Source: Fibrobacteria bacterium (GTDB lineage: Bacteria > Fibrobacterota > Fibrobacteria > UBA5070). From it: a DNA stretch of 64,000 nucleotides. Each line of letters opens with the position of its first letter. Position 1 is the first letter of the stretch. The position numbers and the translations under genes were made by a program. The notes below the pieces were generated by a model. It made no database searches and had not been told where the DNA came from. It saw only the letters and a list, made by a program, of their open reading frames with translations. The stretch is from the NCBI GenBank assembly GCA_020633825.1, contig JACKCV010000005.1, positions 123,905-187,904 of the forward strand, written 5' to 3'. This document shows, in pieces, positions 1 to 9,679 of this stretch.

Positions 1-2729
1 GGTTTGGAGTTTTCCACATCGGTGAAGCGGCTCTCGAGCATGGTTGGCCTGAGGTCGGCGCCCATCCCGACAAATGTCCAAGAAGGTCTTTGGCTTCCCC
101 AACCCTCCAAGAGTCCGCCGATGTTCTTGCGGGGAATGGGGCCTGCGGAATCGGAAACGACCATTAGCGCACCGTTGTGGGTTTCAGTGCCGGCTGCGCC
201 GGAGCGACCCGGAAGCTTCTTCCGAATTTCCGGGAATTCGTCGAAATGGTGGCCCCTCACCTGGATGAGATTTTCATTGCCGGAGTTTTCAAGGGTATAG
301 AACGCCGCACGGTGCGCGTGACCGGAAATTGTGAGGGACACCCCTTGAATCGATCCTTTGTTGAGAAGTTCGAAGATTTCTTTTCGCTTATGGTGGAAGG
401 TTCCCCAATTAAAGGTGTTGGGAAAGCCTGCATGAATAGCCATCGTGTTGATGGTGGCACCCTTCGAGACCACATATAGACCCATGGCGGCACCCATGAC
501 ACCGCCAGCTATGGCCCCAGGCAAAAGGCCGTCTTCGGCGCCTTCCATGCCGGATTCATACGCTTTGCCCAGGTCGTGCGACTCCGCCATCGTTTGTGTC
601 GCGGCGAAAGCCCCAGCAGCGATGCCCCCAACTCCCGCCCCCAGCACCGCGCCGATAGCTGCTCCACCGACTGCCATGGAAACGCCGTCGATCGCCAGGT
701 CTTTCTCTTTGTTCCTGACGTCCCCGACAGGAAAATGTCCGACATTTCCTCGATCGCTTCGTGAATCGGAGTTCTCGAAGAGGGGGACGGATGGAGCGTA
801 GCAAGCGTAGGTGTAGTGCGAAACCAGGGTTAGAGTCGTGTCCGGAGAGTCTGCGGCCAACGTAGTCACAAGTTCTACATCGGAATCCGTCATGGCCTTG
901 GAGGCATGCGGAAGATGCCCGTTCAGCAATTTTCCAGATGCATCCTCCGCGTGGGTGAGCATTTCCTCGGCTTCCCCCCAGTGCATGAATGCCAATTGCT
1001 GTCGCGTCCCCAAACGCAGCGACCAGGTTTTGAAGGGCGAGAACAGAAGGTGGAAGATTGGAAAAATGGTGGGATCGAGATTGAGGTCACGACAGAAGTT
1101 GCCGTAGCTGGGTCCGAAGCAGGTGGCGGCTTCCAGCATGGTGAGGTTGGTGTCGCAAGGAATGCCATCGTTGGCTTTTTGGTACTCCATGGCGTCGGGT
1201 TCGTCGCTGAAGGCGACGCGGGGGGAGATGCCGAAGGGGTCGGCATAGGCGTCGTGGTTGCCCGCCAGCACGAAGACCGGCTTGGTGCAGGTCGTGACGA
1301 ACTTCGCGATGAGATGGTGGATCCCCAGGTAGCTGGTGCCGTGCTGGTAGTTCGGCTCCAGGATGCGTTCCTTGGTGGAGTCGAGGAAGGCTTCTGCGGG
1401 AACTCGTACCGAGCTCCAGATGGCTTTGGCGTGTTTGAGGATGGTTTCGGGCGTCCTGTTTTTCGGTGGAGAAAGCACTTCCTTGGCGGAGGGGAAATTG
1501 TCGCGATGGAAGTCGATGAGATCGCCCACCACCAGGATCGCATCGGGCGATCGGCCGGGGTCCACCTTGGCCATGTCCTCGAAATGGGATTTCAGGACCC
1601 CGACGGAATCCGAAATCATGGGGCCGATGGGGGGGAGGAATTCGTTGGGGTAGATCCGCTCGTCCGTGAGGGGAGAGAGCGGCTCCCTCTGGAGCGGGCA
1701 ATGCTCGAAGGACGCGGGAAGATCGTGCTGGAGGGAAATGTGGTTGTTCTTCAGGATCTGGAACTTGGTCACCAAATGAAGGTCGGAGATGACTCCCAGA
1801 TTCATGGCCTCCACAGGCACTTGGAGGTTCTTGGGCGGTTCGCGCGTCTGGCGAGGAGCATCCGTTTTGGGTTGCTTGGTCCTGCGAGGGCGTCGGTAGA
1901 CCGGGTGGTAGGCCGTGACGGGAACGGACACGTCGGGTTTCAGGCCCTCGGGATCGAGCCCGGGGAGTCCCATGGTGTGGTTCACCGCGGCCTCGCGCAA
2001 GTGCTCCACGAGGCGTTTTCCCAGGAAAGTGGGAGCCTTGGGTGCGGAACGACGTTCTTTGGTCAGCAGGGACTGCAGCACCTGGTCCTGGTAATCCAAG
2101 TACGTGTCTCGGCTGAGCTGCGCGGGGTATTTTGTCCCGCAGTCGGCCCAGTGCAGGAAGAAGCTGTGGCCGGTGATCGATGATTGGGCTGCGGGTGCAA
2201 GCAACCCGAGGTTGATCGATACGTGGTACAGGGTCTCCAGATGGAGGATGCCCTCGGAATCCTGACTCCGCCACAGGTCGAGCGTTTCGGGATTCAAGTA
2301 CCCGTGAAGCTCCAGACCGGGGATCGTGATTTTCTTGGATTCCCCCGTGATCGGTTCAACCTTGATGGCTGAATCCCCAAGGCAAAGTTGATCGGGTGGT
2401 TTGGGTGTTTGGGAGTAGTTGGGGACGGGCTCTCTGGAACGCCTGCCTCCTGCACCCGCGACCACCGCCGGTGCGGTCGTTTTTTCGAGCCGTCGGAGTT
2501 GATCGAAATCCCTGTGCACGTGCAAGCGCGCGTTGACTTCGGCAGGCGTCAGATCTTGCTTTGAAAGAAGCAGGAGGTGGATGAATCCCCCTTTCCCTTC
2601 TTCACTCTCGCCCACCACGAAGGTAGGGGCCCCCAAGGCGGGGTAGAGGATCACGGCGGGAACGCCGCATCCGTATTGCCGAGTTCCATTGCTCTGGACG
2701 GGAGGTTTCGAGTCGGGCGAGGATGTCAT
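1..2729 (-). CDS. Large calcineurin-like metallophosphoesterase, 3' end outside window; probable secreted effector
   Basis: This reading frame is open from the ATG at 2729 to the left edge (909 codons seen, no stop), so the C-terminus is missing. Phosphoesterase motifs appear in order: SDLH (D316, H318), GDLID (D403), GNHD (490-493), SHYTY (H638) and SGHAH (H804, H806). Together these are the metal-binding set of the calcineurin-like family. Between the last two motifs lie two Gly/Ala-rich hydrophobic stretches (about 689-711 and 733-756) like glycine zippers of membrane-inserting proteins, unusual for this fold. The first 300 residues match no domain I know. GGAG lies 9 bases before the ATG. 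It diverges from a PAAR/DUF2169 operon, so I infer a toxin or cargo enzyme of that system; the substrate (nucleotide, lipid or nucleic acid) cannot be read. The motifs are secure, the effector role is inference. Confidence 0.8.
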   Translation of the reverse strand, partial: MTSSPDSKPPVQSNGTRQYGCGVPAVILYPALGAPTFVVGESEEGKGGFIHLLLLSKQDLTPAEVNARLHVHRDFDQLRRLEKTTAPAVVAGAGGRRSREPVPNYSQTPKPPDQLCLGDSAIKVEPITGESKKITIPGLELHGYLNPETLDLWRSQDSEGILHLETLYHVSINLGLLAPAAQSSITGHSFFLHWADCGTKYPAQLSRDTYLDYQDQVLQSLLTKERRSAPKAPTFLGKRLVEHLREAAVNHTMGLPGLDPEGLKPDVSVPVTAYHPVYRRPRRTKQPKTDAPRQTREPPKNLQVPVEAMNLGVISDLHLVTKFQILKNNHISLQHDLPASFEHCPLQREPLSPLTDERIYPNEFLPPIGPMISDSVGVLKSHFEDMAKVDPGRSPDAILVVGDLIDFHRDNFPSAKEVLSPPKNRTPETILKHAKAIWSSVRVPAEAFLDSTKERILEPNYQHGTSYLGIHHLIAKFVTTCTKPVFVLAGNHDAYADPFGISPRVAFSDEPDAMEYQKANDGIPCDTNLTMLEAATCFGPSYGNFCRDLNLDPTIFPIFHLLFSPFKTWSLRLGTRQQLAFMHWGEAEEMLTHAEDASGKLLNGHLPHASKAMTDSDVELVTTLAADSPDTTLTLVSHYTYACYAPSVPLFENSDSRSDRGNVGHFPVGDVRNKEKDLAIDGVSMAVGGAAIGAVLGAGVGGIAAGAFAATQTMAESHDLGKAYESGMEGAEDGLLPGAIAGGVMGAAMGLYVVSKGATINTMAIHAGFPNTFNWGTFHHKRKEIFELLNKGSIQGVSLTISGHAHRAAFYTLENSGNENLIQVRGHHFDEFPEIRKKLPGRSGAAGTETHNGALMVVSDSAGPIPRKNIGGLLEGWGSQRPSWTFVGMGADLRPTMLESRFTDVENSK

Positions 2730-2894
2730 CGGGGGGCTCCATGCTCGTCGGGCGGGGGCGGATTCCAAAAGGTACACCGGAGTCCTTGATTCGGAATCCT
2801 CGATCCAATGCTCTTTTGGTGCCGCTGGAATTGCTTCATTTACGGAGGTCGGTGCACCCCGTATCGTATCTCCCGTGCACGAAAGATTCCGTCA

Positions 2895-2915
2895 CCCCCA
2901 CCCCCCCACCCCCCC
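2895..2915. repeat. Interrupted poly-C tract before the PAAR gene
   Basis: Three C runs of 5, 7 and 7 bases, each separated by a single A, end directly at the AAGGA ribosome binding site of the PAAR gene. Homopolymeric C tracts can change length by slippage. Here the tract lies between promoter and start codon, so any effect would be on transcript or translation level, not on reading frame. The rest of 2730-2930 must hold divergent promoters, but I see no convincing -10/-35 pair. Confidence 0.6.
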
Positions 2916-2930
2916 GAAGGACTTCTGGTC

Positions 2931-3890
2931 ATGCCAGGAAAACCTGCCGCCCGATTGGGAGATCCCACGGCTCATGGTGGAGCCATCACCGGTCCTGGAG
3001 TTCCCACGGTCCTGATTGGAAAGATGCCCGCCGCCACCATGGGCGATCTGCACGTATGCCCCATGCTCACACCGGGGACACCTCCCATTCCTCATGTGGG
3101 AGGCCCCATCACCCTGGGGTCCACGGGAGTGTTCATCGGCAAGAAGCCGGCCGCGCGCATGGGGGACATGGCGGTCTGCGTCGGCCCTCCTTCGTCGGTG
3201 ATCATGGGGTGCCCCACCGTGATGATCGGAGAAACCTCCAGTGGTTCGCAGGCGGGATCGGCAGGAGCCGCGGCCGCTGCCCAGGCGGCATCGACCAAAG
3301 GGCCGAAGGCGATCCAGAAGCTCGAAATTCCCGAGCCCCGATCCTCCACCACGGAATCCCACACCATCGACCTCGCGTTCAAGGACGCGTCGGGCAGGCC
3401 CATGAGCGGAGTTCGTTTCCAGCTCGAGGGCCCCGATGGCGCGAAGTCCCTTTGTTGCAGCAGCATGGACGGCCTGTTCCGCAAGGAGGGCGTGGAAAAG
3501 GGCCGGTTCACCGTGGTGGTGCGCTCCATGGCGGATGCGAGATTCTCCAAGGATTCCATCAAGCCGGGGGACGAGGTGAAGATGAAGGTGCTCTGCGATG
3601 GATTCCAGGATGGCGAAGTGGTGCGGTTCCAGGTCGAGACCATCGCCCACGACGATACGGAATCCGTCCTGGGGGTGCGAACGAGCAAGGTCGGCAACGG
3701 TGCGGCCGAAGTGGGTTGGAGCTACCGCGACTTCGAACTCGCCCGGTGCGCACCCGAAGGGGCCATGGGCGTGAAGAGCTTCCGGTTCGTGGCCCTGTCG
3801 GGGTTCCTGGTCGCCGTGTCCGCTGCGGCGAAGCGGGAGCCCTCCGACGACAAACCCATCGAGACCCGCGCTCCGCTGGTGTCGATGTGA
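2931..3890 (+). CDS. PAAR-domain protein with C-terminal beta-rich extension
   Basis: PAAR proteins form the sharp tip of the type VI secretion spike and carry or recruit effectors. Residues 1-100 show the PAAR pattern: MPGKPAARLGDPTAHGG, then repeated Gly-rich turns with conserved His/Cys (HVCPM, VCVGPP) that bind the tip metal. An Ala-rich linker (about 105-120) leads to a 200-residue C-terminal domain starting near TIDLAFKDASGRPMSG, which resembles the carrier-type beta domains attached to VgrG and PAAR proteins. I see no catalytic motif. The ATG at 2931 has AAGGA about 10 bases upstream; an in-frame ATG at 2808 would add a segment with no PAAR similarity. The TGA overlaps the GTG of the next gene. 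Family assignment is firm; the transport role is inferred from the family. Confidence 0.88.
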   Translation: MPGKPAARLGDPTAHGGAITGPGVPTVLIGKMPAATMGDLHVCPMLTPGTPPIPHVGGPITLGSTGVFIGKKPAARMGDMAVCVGPPSSVIMGCPTVMIGETSSGSQAGSAGAAAAAQAASTKGPKAIQKLEIPEPRSSTTESHTIDLAFKDASGRPMSGVRFQLEGPDGAKSLCCSSMDGLFRKEGVEKGRFTVVVRSMADARFSKDSIKPGDEVKMKVLCDGFQDGEVVRFQVETIAHDDTESVLGVRTSKVGNGAAEVGWSYRDFELARCAPEGAMGVKSFRFVALSGFLVAVSAAAKREPSDDKPIETRAPLVSM

Positions 3891-4954
3891 ACCCGCGTCT
3901 TGCCTTCGGGCACGCTCCCGACGGGACTCCCTTGATGTCGGTGCTGTGCAAGAAGACCTTCGACCTCGTCCCGGGAAGGGAACCCGTCCCGAGCGAAGCT
4001 CCCATCGAATTCCACGAGGAGGGAGGAGACTTCGAAACCGACCTCGTCGCCTTCAAGCCCCTGACCGACATCATCCTGGTGGGCAAGGTCCACGTTCCGC
4101 GCGGTCGATCTGCACGGTTCCTCGACGCCGAGGTGCGCATCGGAAATCGGACTCGTGTGGTCCGTGTGTTCGGGCCGCGCACCGCCGAGATCGGGAAATC
4201 CTCCATCCTGGGGCGTCAAACCGTGCGGTTCACCGATCCCACGCCCTTCGAATCCGCGCCCCTCGACGTCGGGCATGCCTACGGTGGCGTGGATGCCCAT
4301 TCCCATCCGGATCCTGTCGTGTGCCGGCACAATCCCCATGGGACGGGTTTCGCGCTGAAAGCCGGCGATCTTCCGAGGGAAATCCCTTTGCCGCTCCTGG
4401 AGAACCCCCTCCGCCTGCTGGAACCGGAATCCTTCCTGGCGGGGGAGCGTCCCGATTGGAACAAGGTGCCCAGGCCCGCGTATTTCGGGTTCTGCCCTGC
4501 CAATTCCTGGCCGCGATCGGAGATGGCGGGCATGGCTCCCGAGCACGCGGTGGACCTCGAGGTGCAAAGGCGCAAGGCGGTCCAATCCATGAGCCAGGTG
4601 GGAGCCGGCCCGGGGACCATTCCTCCGGCCGCGCCGCCGATCCTGAATCCGGAATTCCACCAGAGGGCGGCTCCAGGGCTTCGCTTTTCCTACCTGTCGG
4701 GAAGGGAGGCCATGGTCCTGAAACACTTCCATCCCGATCACCCCCAGTGGACCTTCGAGCTCCCAGGGGAAAAGCCGACGGCCTGGATCGGAACCGGGAA
4801 GGAGACTTCCACCATGGACATGGTCCTGCAGACGGTGGAGATTCGGCCCGACGAGGGGCGCATGGCCCTGGTGTGGAGAGGGAGCGTCTTCTATGGAGGG
4901 GCCGCCGCCCTCTCGGAATTCGAAGCGCTCGAATTCGGCATCCAGGGAGACTGA
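3887..4954 (+). CDS. DUF2169 protein, probable type VI secretion adaptor (copy 1)
   Basis: The 355-residue protein opens with NPRLAFGHAPDGTPLMSVL, the typical DUF2169 start, and keeps the family landmarks: a KTFDL strand, a VRVFGPR motif, an AYGGVD motif and a C-terminal stretch ending with a WRGS motif. DUF2169 proteins are encoded beside VgrG, PAAR and effector genes and are thought to help load effectors onto the spike. The GTG at 3887 overlaps the PAAR stop in a GTGA arrangement, so the two genes are translationally coupled. A paralogue (362 residues) closes the same operon at 12035, leaving the two cell-wall hydrolases between two adaptors. No signal peptide or membrane segment is seen, which fits a cytoplasmic loading factor. 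Confidence 0.88.
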   Translation: MNPRLAFGHAPDGTPLMSVLCKKTFDLVPGREPVPSEAPIEFHEEGGDFETDLVAFKPLTDIILVGKVHVPRGRSARFLDAEVRIGNRTRVVRVFGPRTAEIGKSSILGRQTVRFTDPTPFESAPLDVGHAYGGVDAHSHPDPVVCRHNPHGTGFALKAGDLPREIPLPLLENPLRLLEPESFLAGERPDWNKVPRPAYFGFCPANSWPRSEMAGMAPEHAVDLEVQRRKAVQSMSQVGAGPGTIPPAAPPILNPEFHQRAAPGLRFSYLSGREAMVLKHFHPDHPQWTFELPGEKPTAWIGTGKETSTMDMVLQTVEIRPDEGRMALVWRGSVFYGGAAALSEFEALEFGIQGD

Positions 4955-5017
4955 GGTCGTGAGCGGCCTCCAAGCTTTTCCTGGCTGTACCTGCGACCGC
5001 GAAAAGGACTGCACCCG

Positions 5018-8000
5018 ATGAGCAAACCCGGCTACAAGATCCAGACCTATTCCAGTGCGGAGGCGGTGCGGGCCCACTACCCCCAGCTTCTGACCGAACG
5101 GCCTTTCGACAACTGGGCCTGCAAGGTCAAGTGGTTCGGCAATCCCACCTTGCCTGGTTGGGAGCAGGAGAACATCGTCCCGGTCGAAATCGTCGGATGC
5201 GGTCCCGACCGGAGCAAAACCCAAGGGGTCCGCCTCCATAAATCGTTGGCTCCCTTGGTGGAGCAGATCTTCCGCGAGATCCGGGACGCCGACCTCGACT
5301 ACAGTCTGCTCACCTTCCACGACTATTCCTTCCGATATGTCGTGGATTCCCTCCCTAAGGCATGGCTCGAATCCGACCAGTACCAGGGAATCTCCCGGAA
5401 GAATTCCCACATCACCTTCGCGCAGGAAGACCTGAGGTTGGGGAGATTCGAGGAGATCGGCCCCGGATGGACGAGGCCCCGACGCGAGAAGCTCTCCAAT
5501 CACGCATCCGGCACCGCCCTCGACATCAATGCCGGCACCAACGGCCTCGGAAACGATACCGTCTGCGACATCCATCCCTTCATCGTGGATCTGTTCCAGC
5601 GCAAGGGATTCTTCTGGGGAGGATTCTACACCAAACGTCGGGACTACATGCATTTCGAGTACATGCTCGAGCAGCTTCCCAGCGTGGGAGAGATGCCCCG
5701 GGTGTTCCATTTCCCCATCGTGCTCGGAGATGGACGGAATGCGTCCGCATACTACCGCAACAACGAAGCGACCTCGATCGCGGAGGTCGAGGAGCCACTG
5801 GAGATCCCTTCCACGGAAGGGGGATTCTTCCCGCTGGCGCTTCCCAACGGAGGGAAATGCGGATTGCACGGGGGAATTCACCTCGCCTCCGACTCCGATG
5901 GCGCGGAGGTGCGGTGCATGGCCCCCGGGGTGGTGGTCGCGGCACGCTTGGCGCCTCTCGAACACGGCCAGACCAACGCCACGGTGGGACAGTCGCTGAG
6001 GAATTGGAACAACTTCGTCCTGGTCCGCCACGAGTTCCAGCCGAAGGACCTGGAGGGAAAGAGCCTCTATTCGCTGTACATGCACCTGGCGCCGGTTCGG
6101 TTCCCGGAGGAGGAGGAAGCCTTCGCCGCGAAGCTCGCTCCGGTGGATGGCGATCTGGGAAAGATCCCTTGGTTGCGACGCGTGTTCCTGGGGCGCCACG
6201 GGTTGCTCGTGAAGGTCCGACCCGGAGGAACCGGCGAAACCGGCGAGATTCCCGTGGGGGCCTCGTTCTGGTGCGCCCGCCCGCTGGAGATCGCCGATGG
6301 AAAACCTTCGGATTTCCAGACGGACGTTCTGACGCTGGACGGTGCATCGGGACGTCGAGTGGCCCTGCGCGGCGAACCGGACGCCACCGGCGCATCCGAG
6401 TCCTGGTGGGAGTTCAAGCCCCCTCCCATGGATGTGGCTGCCGTCTGGGAAGACCTCAAGAAGGGAAAGGTCGTGACCTTCGGCTCGCGCCCGATGCCTC
6501 TGCAGTCCGGAGAATGCCTGGGAATCACCACCCGATGCCCCTTCCAGGGTAGTGTCGTGCGGGACGGGGATGCGCCGTCGTTCAAGGTGAACGGGCGCTA
6601 CCTCCATTGGGAGGTCTTCGCTCCCGAGCAGGAAGGTTCGATCGAGGCTCTGGTGGATGAGCTGAAGAAGATCGCCACCGAAAATGCCGAATCATTGATC
6701 ACATCGGTGGTCGCTCGCACTCCGGGAGAGGCCTGGACAGGCAGTCAGATCCGGGAGAAGTTGGCCGGTTCGAATGCGCCTGTCGGCCTGGGAGACCTGG
6801 CGGACGATCCCACGGCCTTCGATGTGGTGTGGCTGTTCGAGGCGGAGATCCGCAAGGATGCCCTGATCCACGTCACGCTCAACCTGCGCGACCTGGTTCC
6901 TCCCTCGAAGAGGGCCTCCTCGGTGGAGGAGTGCGCGTTCCGTCTGAGTTGGATCGGGGGGCCCAAGGGGAAAAAGGTCGTCCACGGACTGCCCTTCTCC
7001 CTGCGCCTCGGCGATTCCCAGGCTCGTTTGGATTGGATCCGGAATTTCGACTTCACGGTGGTTCCTCCCAAGTTGCCCGACCCGGTCCAGCTTTCGTCAC
7101 GTCACTGGAATGGGGACGAACCTCTCGAATTCCTGCTGCCGGCTTCCATGGGTGCCGACACCCTGCGGGTGGAGTGGTTCGACCCGCGCCTCCTGATCCA
7201 GCCTCCCGACCATCGGAAGCTGGAGGTCGATTGGCGCTATTTCCGCGCCCTCACCGGGATTTCCTGGCGGAACGTGCGGCTGGTGCACGCCAGCGACTGG
7301 TTGCCGGAATCGAACGAGAGCCAGCTCGGAGACGGCGTGGGGGAGGCGTCCCCTGCCGGAGCGCTCGCCTGGTGGGATCCCAATTGCGAAGCTCCCGCCT
7401 ACGGGGGGAAGTCGATTTTCGGCAGCCTGCTTCCCGGCGACGGGGTGGTGGAATGCATGCATCCCGTGACCTTGAAATGGGTCCTGGAACTGGTGCGAAA
7501 TTTCGGCAAGGGGATGTCCCCCTTGTTCCGGGAGATCCCCTCGAGCGGGGGAGCCGTGTCCGGATCGACAGGAACCGACGCGAATCCGATCGGAGTGGGG
7601 TTCCTCGTGGAGGGCAACCAGGCGGGATTCGGATCCACCGTGGCGGTGGCCTGCGCCCATGGGGAATACTTCCTCGGCGGCGTGCCGACGAATTCCGTCA
7701 ACCAGGCGGTCGTGATCGCGAGGCAACCCTCCGGAGGGGGCTCCTCTCCGGCCGGGGGCGCAAGAGCCTCGATTCCGTCGGATCCATCGGCGGCGCCATC
7801 GAGCACCTCCCTGCGGGACGCCGGTCGCGACCTGGCACGCGACGCGATGGTCGATCTCGCCGCAAGTGCGCAGGAAGAAGCAACCGACCTGCTCGCCGGC
7901 CAGTCGGACGAATCCCCGGTGGCCCCCCTTTCCATCCCTTCGAAGATCCGCATTCCGCTGTCCTTCAGCGAGGTGGGAGTCCAGGTGGCACCCTGGGTGG

Positions 8001-9679
8001 TGGGGGTTTGGGGCAAATGGAAGGTCGGGGCCGAAAGGGACGACAATCCTTCCGACACCCAAGCCTGGGGTGCGGAGGAGATCGACGTTCCTCCTCCCCG
8101 CTTCGGGCCTGCGAATTCGGCGATGGCTCCCGCGCCCCAATCGGAGTCCGACCAATGGGACTGGTGCGTTCCCTGGGAGGGGGAACCCCTGGGCAAGCCC
8201 ATGAAAGCCCTGGTCGAACTCGTGTTCCTCCAGTCGGGAGGCAGGATATCTTCAGGCCTTGCCGTAGTGGGCCTGGTCGAAATCCCTCCCGAGCCGGATC
8301 CCCTTCTGGCCGATCCCGAAACGCTGGCGATGGATGGACCCTACATCCTGGGGGCAAAGATCCCGGAGGGTTCGCGATCCGCCCCCGACATCAAGCTGAT
8401 GGACAGGATCCAGACCAGCACCCTCGGGAAGCTGAAGAAATTCGTCAAGGTGCACCGGCGGCTAGTCCGCGCCTTGGGAACCATGGGGCGGCAGCTCGAC
8501 TATCTGGCGATCCAGTCCATCTCCGCCGACGGGCTTTCGGCCAAGGTTTCCGGAAGGGCGAAATCCGTGAAGGCCTACACGGAAAGCCGCCTGTTCTCCT
8601 CGGTGGTTTGGAACCTTTCGACCAATACCGGGACCGTTGCCATCGACCCCGATGAAAACCCCAGGCTTCGATGCACCTTCGACGCGCGCGCACTGGTGTC
8701 GAAGGCCTTCGGCGAGGATCGTCCCGACATGGTGGGGGCCGACTACGCCTTCGATCTCCACCTGGTGCAAGGGTTCTCCGAGGAAAATCCCGACACGGGC
8801 AAGTTCTACCGGCTGCCCGAGACGCGCTCCCCCGATGACTTCGCGTCCTATTCCTTCCCCCTGAAATGCGGATCGTTTCCCGCGGCTGGATTCGGTGCCG
8901 CCAGGGCGACCATGCAGGCCCAGGTGCCGCCTCCGGAAACCCCCGAGGCGGCCTCCTCCCTGGTGTGGACCTTCGAGGTGGAGCTGGTCGGAGACCCCGA
9001 ACCGTGGACCAAGCTCACCGTGGAGGCGGTGGTCTCCCGCGGACTGGAAAAATCGCAACCGGTTTCCGCGGACCTGGTGGATGGCAAGGCGGTATTCTCC
9101 CTCTCCGTCGCGGAGAGCGCCGACCGCGGCGATTTCCTGCGCACGGGCGAACATGCCATCGCTCTGACCATTCGCGGGAAGGTCGAAACCGCCAAGGGCA
9201 AGGCCAAGAAGGGCGCCCTGGCTCTCGCGGCGTCCGCCTTGAAGCAGATCGGTGGCTCGTTCGAATTGTCCAGCGAGACCACGACCCGCCATGTCGACTT
9301 GACCCCCCGGCTCTCGGAAGGCTCTGTTTCCACCGAGTCCGGGATCACCTGCGTTCGCATCCGCACCGCGGGTCTGGCGAGTTCCCTTTGGATGGACCAC
9401 AGGAGCTCCTGGCGGATTCCCTCGACCCTTTCGGGGGCCTGCAAGCTCGAATTGCGCGATTCCTTCGGGGATCCTCTGCCGGGGGGCGACCCGGGGGAAG
9501 GATGCGTGGTGTTTCCCGATCCAGATGGCATGATCCGTCTGGATATTCCTCCCCGGTTCCTTCTGGCACCGGACGGGTTCCATCGTCTGCGCATCGCGCC
9601 GATCGAAGGTTCGGTGCGTGGAGTTCCGATCAGTCCCCTGGTGATCCCCCTCGAAGTGGAAACGGCGGCTTCTCCATGA
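5018..9679 (+). CDS. Multidomain peptidoglycan hydrolase effector: M15-like plus M23-like peptidase modules
   Basis: This 1553-residue protein has no signal peptide. The N-terminal module (about 1-225) looks like an M15 (VanY/M15_4) peptidase: HASGTALD gives H162 and D169, and an HFE motif gives H212 and E214. The next module (about 265-540) resembles an M23/LytM endopeptidase: an HxxxH element (H284, H288, where the second ligand is normally Asp), a YMHL strand and a final LHWE (H530). Both families cut peptides in bacterial cell walls. The remaining 1000 residues are beta-rich and unrecognised. It follows the PAAR and DUF2169 genes, and its stop overlaps the next start (ATGA). I infer a secreted anti-wall toxin. 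The altered ligand in the second module means it may be a binding rather than a cutting domain. AAGGA precedes the ATG. Confidence 0.78.
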   Translation: MSKPGYKIQTYSSAEAVRAHYPQLLTERPFDNWACKVKWFGNPTLPGWEQENIVPVEIVGCGPDRSKTQGVRLHKSLAPLVEQIFREIRDADLDYSLLTFHDYSFRYVVDSLPKAWLESDQYQGISRKNSHITFAQEDLRLGRFEEIGPGWTRPRREKLSNHASGTALDINAGTNGLGNDTVCDIHPFIVDLFQRKGFFWGGFYTKRRDYMHFEYMLEQLPSVGEMPRVFHFPIVLGDGRNASAYYRNNEATSIAEVEEPLEIPSTEGGFFPLALPNGGKCGLHGGIHLASDSDGAEVRCMAPGVVVAARLAPLEHGQTNATVGQSLRNWNNFVLVRHEFQPKDLEGKSLYSLYMHLAPVRFPEEEEAFAAKLAPVDGDLGKIPWLRRVFLGRHGLLVKVRPGGTGETGEIPVGASFWCARPLEIADGKPSDFQTDVLTLDGASGRRVALRGEPDATGASESWWEFKPPPMDVAAVWEDLKKGKVVTFGSRPMPLQSGECLGITTRCPFQGSVVRDGDAPSFKVNGRYLHWEVFAPEQEGSIEALVDELKKIATENAESLITSVVARTPGEAWTGSQIREKLAGSNAPVGLGDLADDPTAFDVVWLFEAEIRKDALIHVTLNLRDLVPPSKRASSVEECAFRLSWIGGPKGKKVVHGLPFSLRLGDSQARLDWIRNFDFTVVPPKLPDPVQLSSRHWNGDEPLEFLLPASMGADTLRVEWFDPRLLIQPPDHRKLEVDWRYFRALTGISWRNVRLVHASDWLPESNESQLGDGVGEASPAGALAWWDPNCEAPAYGGKSIFGSLLPGDGVVECMHPVTLKWVLELVRNFGKGMSPLFREIPSSGGAVSGSTGTDANPIGVGFLVEGNQAGFGSTVAVACAHGEYFLGGVPTNSVNQAVVIARQPSGGGSSPAGGARASIPSDPSAAPSSTSLRDAGRDLARDAMVDLAASAQEEATDLLAGQSDESPVAPLSIPSKIRIPLSFSEVGVQVAPWVVGVWGKWKVGAERDDNPSDTQAWGAEEIDVPPPRFGPANSAMAPAPQSESDQWDWCVPWEGEPLGKPMKALVELVFLQSGGRISSGLAVVGLVEIPPEPDPLLADPETLAMDGPYILGAKIPEGSRSAPDIKLMDRIQTSTLGKLKKFVKVHRRLVRALGTMGRQLDYLAIQSISADGLSAKVSGRAKSVKAYTESRLFSSVVWNLSTNTGTVAIDPDENPRLRCTFDARALVSKAFGEDRPDMVGADYAFDLHLVQGFSEENPDTGKFYRLPETRSPDDFASYSFPLKCGSFPAAGFGAARATMQAQVPPPETPEAASSLVWTFEVELVGDPEPWTKLTVEAVVSRGLEKSQPVSADLVDGKAVFSLSVAESADRGDFLRTGEHAIALTIRGKVETAKGKAKKGALALAASALKQIGGSFELSSETTTRHVDLTPRLSEGSVSTESGITCVRIRTAGLASSLWMDHRSSWRIPSTLSGACKLELRDSFGDPLPGGDPGEGCVVFPDPDGMIRLDIPPRFLLAPDGFHRLRIAPIEGSVRGVPISPLVIPLEVETAASP

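Noticed and set aside
906..2183. A 425-codon plus-strand frame opposite the phosphoesterase
   Set aside because: The minus strand carries all five phosphoesterase motifs in one frame, so the plus frame is a shadow.
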